64,000 nt of DNA from Ischnura elegans. Its lineage: Eukaryota > Arthropoda > Insecta > Odonata > Coenagrionidae. A program made the position numbers and the translations under genes. The first letter of the stretch is position 1, and each line of letters opens with the position of its first letter. The notes beneath the pieces were generated by a model. The model was not told where the DNA came from, ran no database searches, and was given only the letters and a program-made list of their open reading frames with translations. Shown in pieces: positions 1-10,962 of this stretch. The stretch is taken from the NCBI RefSeq assembly GCF_921293095.1, contig NC_060254.1, positions 109,268,917-109,332,916 on the forward strand, in the 5' to 3' direction.

Positions 1-2408
1 TTGAAATCGTTAATTTAACTGTTTTTAATTTTTTCTTTTGTTTTTCTCAAGTACTTTTTCCACTATTTCGCATCCAAGTGAATTTCCCTACCTTGGTTGT
101 CATCAATCCTCGTCCATCGTCCAGAGTAGCGACCCTTCCTGAAATTGAGAGGTAAAGCAGTTTAAATCCCAACATTAAAGACCGTTTCAGAAAATAAAAA
201 ATACGTCGAGACAAAAAGAGGCTAACGAAAGAACACAATTAGTATTTATAATGAAGCGAAGGACTTGGAGTCAACATTTTCATTAAAACAGTTTTCTTAC
301 AACAGAAAATTTCCAGAATTCTCAGAATCGTAATAGCACTACAGTAATTCTTTAATTTTTCTTTTTTTATGCTAAGCTTTCCTTTCCGGAAAGAAGATTA
401 TGATAATTATAGGAGACAACTCTACAATCTATAAATATTTTTCTACATGCATTACGAACGATTTCGAATCACCTTCATCAGTCAATATTCTGGAAAAATG
501 CGATAGAATGGGCGCGGAAATCAGAGGTGCGCCATCAGGTATGATGCCAAGTTGTCTAAATGAAATCAAATATTTTGTGCTAATTAAAATAACCTTATTT
601 TTTGCCAAGAAAATACAAAACTACTTCATTTTAAAAATTAATATACATTTAACCGCATTTTATAAAAAACATATGTTTCTTTCCCACGAAAAAATTTCAC
701 AAGCCACCAACTTATAAGTAATCGAATTATTTCTGTTCCATATCTATTAAGGGCATGGAAATAAATCCAAAGCTTCCTCAGCCAAATCAATTTCCAGTAG
801 CTAGCACTCTTCCAAAAATCACGCCAAATACTTTCAATTACTTCCGCAAGTCCAAGTCAATTCTTATTTTGAATCATAATTTGCACAGACACGTGTACAA
901 GTCAACTTTCGGAACATTTATCAAAGACCCAACACAAAAATAATTGATCCAGTACCTACATCATTAGTGCTAAAGTAATTACAAACAGTCACTATTTGCA
1001 TAAGTAATTATCACTCGTTTGCCAATGCTCGACCCTGTGTTTCACCGATGAAGGCACTTATTATACACTCAGTAGTTCATGAGTTCTAACTCGCAAAATC
1101 GAGGAGGCGTAAGCATATCGTAGAGGCGGTAGAATTCAATACATTACGTAAGTGAATAGAGAAAGCGTTACCCGGACTAACTCGGCACGCATCTCTCACC
1201 CGACAGCGTTTGCAATACGAAGATATGAAAAAAGTGTAAATCGAAAATGTTACGACGCCAATAAAATCAAAATTTTGGGGACATTTCCTTTTTATGAGCA
1301 ATTCAAATTTTGAGGCTGTTAAAATTGTAATTAATCGCAAGGCGTGACCTAAATTTCGAGTTACGCAGTTTGATTAAAATGGATGAATGCATTGGACGCC
1401 AGAAATTTACACCACGAGTAAAATTCGACGAATGGATAATTGCTCAAATTACTAATGATTAAAAAATGCAATGAAATGTAAAAATCATTATTTTTATTTA
1501 TCGGAGTGGAAACTTGAAATCGCAAATCCAACGGAATGACGAGCTGCAATTGATCAATATACCATTTATACAAATCCTTGCCAAGAACATTGGAAAGATA
1601 GGTACCCATCCTTTAAATATTGAAAATTATTCTCATCTCTATTTCTCTTCCCCTTGTCGATCACCTCATTCATACCTGGTACTGCGCCAAGGATTTCGTT
1701 CAACCCAAATACCATCAATATAGCTTCACTCTTCATCAACCCTTGGCTATAGCTCACTAGAATTATGTTATATAGAGCTGTTTTTAATACTTTCTTAGTC
1801 CATTTTACTACGAACCACGTAGGACATTCCGGTGAGAAAAAAAGGCTCGTCATGCACATGACGTCACCGCATCTAATTAAGAGATAAATTCTGCCAATTT
1901 CGGATGGATTGTTCGAGGTGAATATGTGAAAGAAAGGAAAGGGAAGTGATGAAAGGAGAAATCCATAACAGACCAGAAAACTTAGAATGCACAGTTGAAA
2001 GAGAAACATCTTCAAGAGAACCGAAATGCATTTTTCCTCGTGGTCTTCCTTCTCCGCAACCAAAAATGGCGAACCGCTGCTTTCGGACATAAAATATCTT
2101 CAAGCAGCAAGAAGCATATTGTTTTGGCAGGCTTCATAGAGTATTTCACATTTGCCCATATTTTCAATAATCTAATCGTATTTGAGATCGTGAAGTAGTG
2201 CCTCCAAACGCAAGCAAGGGTAGCTGAAAAACAAAAGCCTGCTAGTTTCGTACAAGTTTTCTGGGGAGCACCAAAGCGGCGTAATTTCTTCATTGGGGAA
2301 CTATTTGGTTTCGGAGTCAAGATGCGGCGATGTTATGGCTGGGATATCTACCCTAAAGTTTCAAATGAAAATAATTTGTCAATAAGAAAATAATGAGGAA
2401 TCAAGCTT
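1..2408. other. intergenic or intronic DNA, no gene recognised
   Basis: AT-rich sequence. Several open frames of 60-174 codons occur on both strands, but they overlap one another, lack conserved motifs and are rich in Ser, Phe, Leu and Ile, as expected of translated AT-rich noise. No splice-flanked coding segment, RNA gene or transposon end could be supported. Confidence 0.6.
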
Positions 2409-2485
2409 ATTTCCTGGATATAAACAGTTACTTATACCACTTATTTAAAATAAGTGGTATAAGTAACTGTTTATATCCAGGAAAT
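2409..2485. repeat. 77-bp near-perfect palindrome
   Basis: The two arms, 2409-2446 and 2448-2485, are exact 38-nt reverse complements with a single A between them at 2447. The outer ends read atttcctgg and ccaggaaat. A transcript or single strand would fold into one uninterrupted 38-bp hairpin. The lack of any mismatch suggests either recent origin or continued correction between the arms. It is too short for an autonomous transposon, and I see no obvious target-site duplication. It may be a snap-back replication product, a tiny fold-back element or an assembly chimera. Confidence 0.9.
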
Positions 2486-5150
2486 GATGGAATACCACAT
2501 AGTTAACCAAGAGTTAGTGAATTTTGAATCAAGCTTAATCAATCAGATATTCCTAAAATTCGTTATACAGTATGGCTACGTAATGGAGGAGTAGAAAGGG
2601 AATATTTTCAGTGATTAAAGGCTAAGGTAAGGTAAAGGTATACATAGATTAGTTATTCTCACCTGGTAATTCATCACATCCAAGAGGTAGGTAAAATAAT
2701 AATGAATACTTATCGTTGGACAATATAACAGTAACACAAAAATAAACCAGAGATAAAATAAAAACAACTCAATGATAAAAAAATTGTTATATCGCATTTC
2801 CAACATGCCAAGCCTGAAAGGAATTAAAAATGTTCACTAATTAAAATTTGTAACAAAAGGGAGAAAGTGCCAAATAGATAGCACCAGTGATTTATATTTT
2901 TTTCTGTAACTAAGCCAACTTAATTATCAATTTAGTTTATTAATATTAAATTTACCCTGAGTCCCAAAAAATTCATTCCGATCCGTGAAGTCATTTGATG
3001 CATCGTTACATTCGCCGTTTAATGGGTTTATAAAATTATTGTGCCATGACATAATATTTATTTTAAATCCCGACTTCAAGCAGTAATACACGAATGATTC
3101 ACGAATAAGCTTATTTACACTGAAAACTCAAGAACAATTACTAAGTTTGGAGATTTTTAATGGTCCGAAAACAGGGATGTAGGTTTTTGGACGATGATTG
3201 CGACAGGGGCTGACAGGGTTTAGGTACTCATTAGCCAAAGGAAAGTGGGATTACATAATATGATGCACGAGTAATGAACAATAATCCGCTGCACAAGGAG
3301 AGTACAGAGGAAAAACTTAATTAGTAAAGCGTACTTTCACGGTTTTACCGTGCTTTCTACCGAAGTATCGATTTATTCAATGCAATTTTCGTAAACTTCC
3401 CAAAAAAAACCTTTGAATTAAATCGCAAAACAGTGACACCTCGCGTCATTTTCACAATTACTCTACTCTCGACCACATGCTCTTCAGTGGAGTTAGGCAT
3501 AAATCTTCTGCAGTTAATTTTTATTCTTTTCGACTATACGAAACGGTTCGCTAATTAGTGAATTAGAGGTGATTTTCGCTTTTTTTTTTTGTCGCCTAAT
3601 TTTATCACTCCATCAACTGTGAAATCCGATTTTTTAATTCAGTACCTAGTAGCAATAATAACCTCAAATGAAATTTGTAATCGGATTTTGGACTCAAATC
3701 CACCAAAAACTGTTATCTCTTTCCTTTTGTTTTATCAGCTAGCCGCCAAAATATAACCCAGCATGTGGGGCACTAAATAATTTTGCTTTGCAACACCGTT
3801 CATTCTTTCCAGCACTGAAAATCAAATTCGAAACCGAAAAAAAAAGGAATTTCAAGTCATGTATCTCTTTAATTTTAATATTTAATTTTATCTGGATACT
3901 TAAAATAATAATAAAAAAACCTTGTCCATTCACGGTACGTTGAAGAATACCTTCATGCCTTATCATTGTATCGTGAGGTCATAAACCTATCGACAAAACC
4001 CAGGGTTTCCTCGCGCAACAACTAACCCAGAGAGTGAATAGGGAGAGAATATAATACAAACCAATTACCGAGACAAGAGGAACTGGGCCAAAGATAATTA
4101 ATGAATGGAAAATTAAATTATTTTTCAGTTTTTCTCGCCGAGAATTGGAGCGAAAATTAAGGGTGAAATCATAACAACGCCGAGGATGGATTTTTTCACT
4201 CGCTATCTCGCAAATGTGTGAGGTCTGTGACGAGCGCAATGAACTTCATGCAGCATGTGGCCCGTTTCTCACTTGCTAATTCACTTGCAGAAATACCACG
4301 CCACAAAAAAATAAAAATCGCACTCAAAATTCGATTAGAATTAACGCATTGCAACGAAAAATATACACAAATTCTATAAGGCGTGAAGTAAATGGAGGAA
4401 AACGCAAAATATTCATAGTATTATTAACTCCAAAGAGCATTAGGAGAACGTTCCAAGCCGCCGTTGCAACAACAAGGAAAGATTAACAATGGCTTTTAAA
4501 AAGAGTAAAACTATACCCCTATATGACTTTGCCAAACCAACACCAAATAATCTCCAAATAGACCGTAAAGGGACAAAAACAGAAATATTTTCGTCATTAT
4601 GCACATTTAACATATAACCTATCCTAGCAAACAAGAAAATACTATACCAGAGCATTCCAAGAAACTGCTATCGAAGGGTTCCAATTATCCGGTCATTGCA
4701 ATAGTCCAATCAGGAAGATAGTCGTTGAAATTTGGTTTCACAAGTTATTGATCCTTTGATCCTTTCAAGATTTCAAAATGCTGTTCCATATGGAATTTTT
4801 ATCGACGCAATACATCCTTTTAAATTTTCCATTCAGAGTAATGTCAGCTTGCAATTTCATAACAGAAAATAAAACAAGTTTAGCCTAAAAAAATATAATC
4901 TCCTATTTATATAACTAGGGAGGCATAGGTAACTTCAAAATGTCTTCGCAGGGTTTTACTTACATAATGCGCTTAACATTCATAAAGCGTATCGAAGCTC
5001 GTAAACTCATAGGAGGTAATCAAAGTACATAAAGATTCTCTCATTAAAATTTGTACGTAACATTTTTTTGACGCGGCACTGCATGTCAATCTAATGGTCT
5101 GATCATCACTGCTGGGCTCTTCAGACGCTGTTTTCCTTCGATGGATTTCT
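2486..5150. other. no gene recognised
   Basis: AT-rich DNA with poly-T and poly-A runs, for example near 3583-3592 and 3838-3844. Short open frames on the minus strand (3739-4239, 4440-4655, 4973-5167) have no recognisable domain. The part from about 4970 to 5150 directly abuts the reverse-transcriptase pseudogene and may be its 3' untranslated tail. Confidence 0.55.
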
Positions 5151-5829
5151 TCAATCAAGAGTCGCATTCCCTCGTGGCGACTCTGTTGTTGAGGCCGGTG
5201 ATTTCTCTATGGAACCACTCTTTTCCGTTGCTGTAGAGAAAGAGCTTCGTCCTTTTCGGGTCGTCGATATTTGTCCCATGGTCGCACTGGGAAGTCGATA
5301 CTCTTCCGCAGTTTCAATTATATTTCGAGTCGATTCGAAGAATCTCTCCGTCCGGGAGAATTTCTGCCAGCGGCTCCATTCTTGCAATTTCCCATAGGGA
5401 AAGATTGTGCGGCGTCCATCGAGTTGTACTGCAACACAAACGGACTTTCTGTCAGCAACTCCCCGCGTGTGTTGTGCAGACTTGCTGGGTAGACCGATCC
5501 AGGCTAGCGCTACAAACGCGATGATCGGCCGGAGGATGGCATTGTGCAGATGAATTCTTCTGCGCTGCGGAGGACAGACGTTTCCCATCATTGACGACTG
5601 CTGTTGCCTACGAACTCCATTGATGGCAGCTTTGCGGAGGTCGCATGGTGAGGCGTCGGTCGAAACGAACGCCGAGGTACTGTGTGCTGCCAGAGGACTT
5701 GTGCTCACCCGATCCTTGCCTCCCCTGGAGACCAGGATGCCTCGAGTCTTCTCCTCGTGAACTTCAAATCGCCAGATGCTGTACCATTCCACCAGTTGGT
5801 CGGTGGTTCGTCGAAGATAGGTGAATGTA
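5151..5829 (-). pseudogene. non-LTR retrotransposon reverse transcriptase, C-terminal part (Jockey/R1-like), degenerate
   Basis: The minus-strand frame from about 5840 down to 5151 (229 codons) begins with a stretch resembling the post-palm region of Jockey/R1-type reverse transcriptases: LVEWYSIWRFEVHEEKTRGI matches the usual 'W..KW.I.VN..KT..I.F' pattern. A second frame supplies QYLGVRFDRRLTMRPP, equivalent to the conserved 'KYLGV.LD.RLT...H' block. The first frame then returns with HNAILRPIIAFVALAW, equivalent to 'YK.ILRPI.TYA.P.W'. Several frameshifts are therefore needed, so this is a dead copy. Its upstream end is interrupted by the MITE at 5830-6371 and resumes beyond 6372. In a live element the product would copy element RNA at a nicked target site. 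The clade is judged from motif style only; R1 and Jockey cannot be separated by eye. Confidence 0.75.
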
Positions 5830-6371
5830 GGCTGTCCCAAAAAAACATTTTTTTTTTATTTCAAAATCGTCAACCGAATTTCGATGACCCTCGGGTATAA
5901 AAGGATAGGTGAAAAAAAATTTCAAAAATTTTAAATAATAATGCAAAATCTGAATTTGAGAGAGAGAGAGAGTCACTGAAGCATGTGAACATGGTGGGCG
6001 ACCAGGAGGAGGGGGAGGGGAACGAAGGGGGACGGCCTCAGCCGTCTGTTGCGCCGCGTCGCGCGAGCCGCATCGCTTAGCGCCACTCTTGGCGCCAGGC
6101 TGCGCGGGCCGCAAAGCCTAAACGGTGAAAGATACGCAAAAACTGACGACATTTTCGACTTATGGGTCATTACTTACCCTGATTACCCTTATTTTGGTAG
6201 TTTTTGCGAAATCGTATGAAAAATTAAGGGTGCTGGTATTTAGGCGTCTCTCGCTAACTAATTATTTAAAATTTTTCGAAAATATTTTTCGCCTATCCTT
6301 GTATACATGAAGGTCATCGAAATTCGGTTGAAGATTTTGAAATTTGGAAAAAAAGTTTTTTTGGGACAGCC
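5830..6371. mobile_element. 542-bp MITE, mariner-like, TA target duplication
   Basis: Long terminal inverted repeats start ggctgtcccaaaaaaac at 5830 and end with its complement at 6371. The similarity runs about 115 bp inward on each side (5830-5942 and 6257-6371), including the shared block aaccgaatttcgatgacc. The dinucleotide TA flanks both ends (5828-5829 and 6372-6373), as expected for Tc1/mariner-type transposition. The core has a short GA tract (about 5958-5971) and a CpG-rich segment (about 6010-6125) that looks compositionally foreign to the AT-rich arms. No transposase is encoded, so it is non-autonomous. It lies inside a LINE reverse transcriptase pseudogene. Confidence 0.88.
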
Positions 6372-6530
6372 TAAGGTGACTGCCATCCGTTTTTGCCTTT
6401 ATCTTGCCAAAAGTGTCGCGTATAATGCTGCCAGAATGATCCTACGGTTAGTTTATAACATCGAGAACATAAAGAGTGCTGATTGTTTGTGGTCGAAGGA
6501 TACCACGGGGATCGATCGGGTTGGTGTGGT
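6372..6530 (-). pseudogene. upstream continuation of the LINE reverse transcriptase, active-site region
   Basis: On the minus strand this segment translates, with one stop, to a block ending ILAALYATLLAR followed by a stop and RQKRMAVT. Jockey-like enzymes carry '..LA.YADDT.LLA.S....' here, so the catalytic Asp-Asp pair appears to have been lost between YA and T. Joining across the MITE at one copy of TA leads directly into the downstream RT frame at 5829. The segment before it (FSML, stop, TNR) corresponds to the 'LFN.YTND' block. This placement is by eye. It fits the nested-insertion reading but would be weak on its own. Confidence 0.55.
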
Positions 6531-6559
6531 GTCTGAAGCGGGGGCTGCCATACCACGCG

Positions 6560-8814
6560 CAGGAATTCCCTTTTAATCTCGTCGATTTTCTATAAAAAGT
6601 CCCTAATTAGAAAGTTCGTGGAAGGCCCTTAAAGTGGAGCCGTGTGTTGGGACGTTGGATCGTGGGCGCCATTCGTTGACAGCAAGCAAACTCCTACGTT
6701 CGCATTCTCCACATGCTAGCCTTACCAGGTAAGAAAATAGCCAAGGCTGTCCCTTTTCTCCCCCGGATAGCACGCAATATAGAAAAACGGTCATATTTAT
6801 CCTAACTACGGTTCACGAAAACATATAGGATATGCCATGAAAAATATATGATTGAGAAAACATGATTTTATCCGAGACACCGAGATTAAGATTAATGCAA
6901 ATAATTAGGAATGAGCACACGCCGAATTTTGCTTAGAAAGAATAAACCCATCATCAATCCCGCCAACCAATTGTACCTCAACGTTTGGTTCCATTAAAAG
7001 TTGATTGGCAAGAAAGGAGTACGAAAGCCTCGAATAAATACATCGAGCAGACAATGAAGGAAGGGAAGAAATACTTGGTTGTGCAAGGGTTAGTTTCTGA
7101 GAGAAATGAGCGTGAAGACTAGGTCAAACCAATCTTAGGGACAGATAGGATTAAGAAAGATGCAATCATAGGTATAAACTCATTTTCGCAAAAATCGAAG
7201 AGGATGAAAAACATTAATATCCAATGCATAATATCATATACTTTGTTTGATAGAAAGAAAACGGCAAGTCTCAATCTTCCGGGACATTCCAGCACTTGAG
7301 GGTTCCGCAAATGTGGATCCGTACGAATAAATCCGCACAATCACAACGCCGTTAAGTCTGTGATTGTGAGTGCCATTTACTTGCTTATTTATTGTTTACT
7401 AAATCAACACAAAATTTCCGGATTTAAGGAGTATTTAATTCCATTATAACAATCACGCTTTATAAAATTTTACTTTAATGCATTGCTTTAACATAAAACA
7501 TGTGCAGCAAAATCTACCTACGACTGTAGTGGAAAGGAGTTATTTTAAGATTTAACTCGAAATACCAGATAAATTCAAGAGAGGAAAAACCAAATTTCAA
7601 TTCCAATTATTAAATCCATCCTCCTAAAGATCATTCCATCATACCACGAGAAAAAATAATAGTTTCAATGGTCTTAGGCTCGAAAAGAATGGTCGTGAAA
7701 GAATAGAAATGTCATTATGCGAAGAGCAAGGAGTGACTTTCGTCAAAATTATGCTCCAATAATGGCTCGGCTCCAAGGCAGCACACAAAGTGAAAAAAAA
7801 ATAATTTACGCAGAACCATACTTAAAAGAGTAATTTTGAAAAGGAAATATATAACGAGGAAGTGCGCGGAAAATTCGCTTGCCTCGCATGTTGCAGCATC
7901 AAGGACCGCGGAAAAATTACAAGAGACGAGCTTAGGAACGTTGAAAAAAAAAAAAGAACGCGACGGATGATTGAGTGGGTGGGAGGAAAAAGCGATTCTC
8001 GAGAAATGTAAGAGGGAAACGTTATAAGCGGAGCAAATGCCGGAAAAAAGGAAATGGGATCAAAGGAAAAGACGCGAGACGCGCAGAGAGCTGACGAGAG
8101 AAGAGGCGAAAAGAAGGGGAGGGAGGAGAAAAAGAACGAGGCAGAAGGAAGAGGGATGAGAGAACAGGAACGAACTTCGAGGGGTATCCAAGTAGTTGGA
8201 AATATTTTTTCTTTGACGATATAAATACTTCCCTTGGAGCCTACATTGAAACGCACATTTTTAACTGGAATTTCCTCTAAAAACATCGCAGAAATACTTT
8301 TTTTCTTGTGGCCAGTCGATGAGGTTCAATGTGAGGATTATATGTATAAATTGTCATGAAAGCGATATGCACTAGGTTGCTCGATCCAACCTGATGAACC
8401 ACAGCAAGAGAAATGCATGAATCGCGACGAAGATAGAGAGAGAGAAAAAAAAAGATTAGGGGTGACAGTAATAAGGGGAGACAAGAGGAGACTCGCAGCG
8501 GAGAGGAGAAGGCGGTTGAATCCGAGAGAGTTGTGTCGGAGCGAATCTTGGTCGGATGTCGCCACGGGAAACGGCTGCCCCCCAACGAACGAACGCGAAC
8601 TGCGCGGAGGAAGAAGATGCCGTCTGATGCAGAGCGATACGGCATGTGAGAGCTTCGAGCCGAGACGAACGCCAGAGACATATAAATGTGGACGTAAAAC
8701 AGCAAAAGCCTCGTGCATAAAAAAGGTGACTGTATAAACTGGCCCACAATTCATCCTTTTTTTAACACAAATGAATTATTTTGTCAAATTGCCTTCGGCG
8801 ATGAGTTTGTATGC
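6560..8814. other. no gene recognised; purine-rich and CpG-rich patches
   Basis: Mostly AT-rich DNA. From about 8040 to 8165 the plus strand is almost pure purine. From about 8450 to 8690 it is purine- and CpG-rich, giving overlapping open frames of 97-156 codons on both strands. These frames are Ser/Arg-rich shadows of composition and have no domain signature. No splice signals or promoter could be assigned. Confidence 0.5.
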
Positions 8815-9507
8815 AAAGGGTCTAGCCGGTTAAGATGGTGAAAAGTGTCCCCAGATGTTTTGAAAAATAAAAAATATACTATTGGAGTGCATCAAAAATT
8901 ATGTTTCCCCTAGGTTTCCCCTTGTCAAAGGCCCTAACAATGGAAATTAACCCAAAAAATTGAAGCAAGATTTTTCGTTTTTTAACCACAACTCCAGTTC
9001 CTATTTTTGTAACATCTTTTTCTTAATTTTAAAATGTATATACTATTACGTTCTACCATCCGGATTTTTTTTAATTTATCGACCGAAAACTAAACTTCTG
9101 CTTAAGTTTGAAAGTTTCAAAAGTAAATTAAAAATTTAAAGTAACAACATATATTTTTTTCGGCGTGTCTGTTGTTTCCTACAATTTTTAATTTACTTAT
9201 GAAAATTTCAAACTTGTGCAAAAGTTTAGTTTTCGGTCAAAAAAATTTGAAAAAAGTCAGAGTGGTGGAACGTAATAATATATACATTTTGAAATTAAGA
9301 AATATTTTTACAAAAATAAAAACTGTAGATATGGTTAAAAACCGGAAAATCGTGCATCATTTTTTTGGGTTAATTTCCAATGTTAGGGCCTATAACTAGG
9401 GGTAACCTAGGGGAAACACATAATTTTTTATGCACTTCAATAGTATATTTTTTATTTTTCAAAACATCTGGAAGCACTTTTCACCATCTTAACCAGCTAG
9501 ACCCTTT
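8815..9507. mobile_element. 693-bp fold-back element with ~320-bp inverted arms
   Basis: The left arm (8815-9137) and right arm (9183-9507) are diverged reverse complements over their whole length, separated by about 45 nt. Paired landmarks include aaagggtctagc / gctagaccctt at the ends, the ttaagatggtgaaaagtg / cacttttcaccatcttaa blocks, and 'cctagg' motifs near 8910 and 9405. No coding capacity is visible; the short open frame at 9172-9399 is simply the right arm. I could not define a target-site duplication, so superfamily is unassigned. The arms differ by scattered substitutions, so the copy is not young. Confidence 0.85.
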
Positions 9508-9879
9508 TGATAGTTTTCATAGAATGGCAACATGAAGACGTTAGCGCGGAAAGAGACTAAATTGTGACTCAGTGGTAATCTTTAGCATATGATTTCACTC
9601 TCCGCGCTAGCGAGAGTATTTTAAACTTCTGAATGAATAGATTATCCTTTAATATTTTCTTGTTTTTTTATGCGTTGATTAATACCTCATTTTAACCATT
9701 CAGGCAGAAAAATATTGCATTCATTTTCTACCAACTTCCAAGTCTGAAAACTTGCGCCAGAAACGCAATAAAAAATAAGTTTCAATACGCAAGGCGAGTT
9801 TTACCCCATAATTATCTACCGCGCGTCTAACTTAACTGAATTGGAACAATTTCCGCAGATATCTGAAGGTGTTAATTAA

Positions 9880-10117
9880 GTGGCTTAGCCAGAAATTTCG
9901 TTTGGGGTAGGGTCGAAACCAGGGGGAAATTTTTTGAAAAACAGGGTACGAAGTAATGGTTTTTAAACTAAGTTTAACATTTTTCATATTCGAAAAAACT
10001 TCATTTGTCAAAGAAATATTTTTGAAATTCATGATTTTTCAATACATCGTTTTCTTTTATGAAGGAAAATATTGTGTTTTTATATTTCGGGGGGGTCCGC
10101 ACACCTGGCTACGCCAC
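9880..10117. mobile_element. short TIR element ending GTGGCKTAGCCAG
   Basis: The left end gtggcttagccag (9880) and the right end ctggctacgccac (10105-10117) are inverted copies with one mismatch. The interior is about 210 bp, AT-rich and non-coding, followed by a G-run at about 10089-10095. Ends of the form GTGGCGTAGCCAG are common in dispersed insect repeats. No clear target-site duplication is seen. The classification as a DNA-transposon derivative is inference from the inverted ends. Confidence 0.65.
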
Positions 10118-10652
10118 TGCATAAATTCCTTTCATTTAGGAGTATTTAAGTCCCTGTACTAAGTTATCCGTGCCATATTTCTAAATTATAGTTCAATTTG
10201 AAGAGGCATGTCATTGATGGCACTTTAGCACTCGATAGCACTTTAAATTTCCTGATACTATTATTTTCATGATATTCATAATATTTCCTGACTTAACTTT
10301 AATGATTATTCCTATCATAAAGGACTTCAAACAAATCACTAATAGGGTAGCTTCCTTTATCAAAGAAAACGAAAGGCATTGATTGCGATTCGTTAACCAC
10401 CATTAGTGTATTCATAATATACAAATTATTTTGTTTTAGAAATCCCAGTTTAGACGAATGCTAATGGTCAATTTTAACCCCATTTGAAAAAGACCAGATT
10501 GGCGCCCATGCGATGCCACTCCACGTGACGTCACAGGAGCCCAGATGCTACGAGTAGTCAGGAGTTTTACATCGCCTGAGATTACCAATGCATACATGAG
10601 GCTCAGAGCTCAGGGAAACATCTCTTAATAATCACCTATTAAAATGTCTATG

Positions 10653-10962
10653 GTCGGAAAGTTTCCTTCGTTTAATAGGGCATTAATAATCCTTATTTAA
10701 GACAAGGGCTACCTGCTAGCAGGGTACTCTACGCTACCGCCATGCTCGGTGGCCTCACACAGCAGCAGCCAGACGTCACCCGGGCTTTTCTCAGCATCCA
10801 TACTTAGCCGTCGCGTTTTCGCGCGCATGAAAATTTTCACTTTATATTTTATCGCGAAAAATAGATATCCTCGTTTTAAAATCTAAAGTCGTAAGATATG
10901 TACTTCAGGAGTAATAATATTTCGATTTAAGGCCATATAAAAACTAGGAAACCACCCTATTA
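10653..10962 (+). repeat. dispersed repeat, copy A
   Basis: The segment matches 33211-33558 in the same orientation. Shared landmarks in order are gtcggaaagttt, ttaataatccttatttaa, catacttagccgtcgcgttt followed by tcgcgcgc, atcgcgaa.aatagatatc, and taggaaaccaccctatt. The two copies differ by many substitutions and by an indel of some 50-70 bp near the middle. No open frame is shared. The sequence just upstream (from about 10440) may belong to the same repeat but has no counterpart in copy B. Class unknown. Confidence 0.85.

Noticed and set aside
1566..2090. 174-codon minus-strand open frame
   Set aside because: No domain, composition typical of AT-rich noise, overlapped by other frames of similar length on both strands.
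8277..8754. Three overlapping open frames of 97-156 codons (minus) and one of 106 (plus)
   Set aside because: All arise from a purine/CpG-biased tract with few stops; Ser/Arg-rich, no motif, no splice signals.
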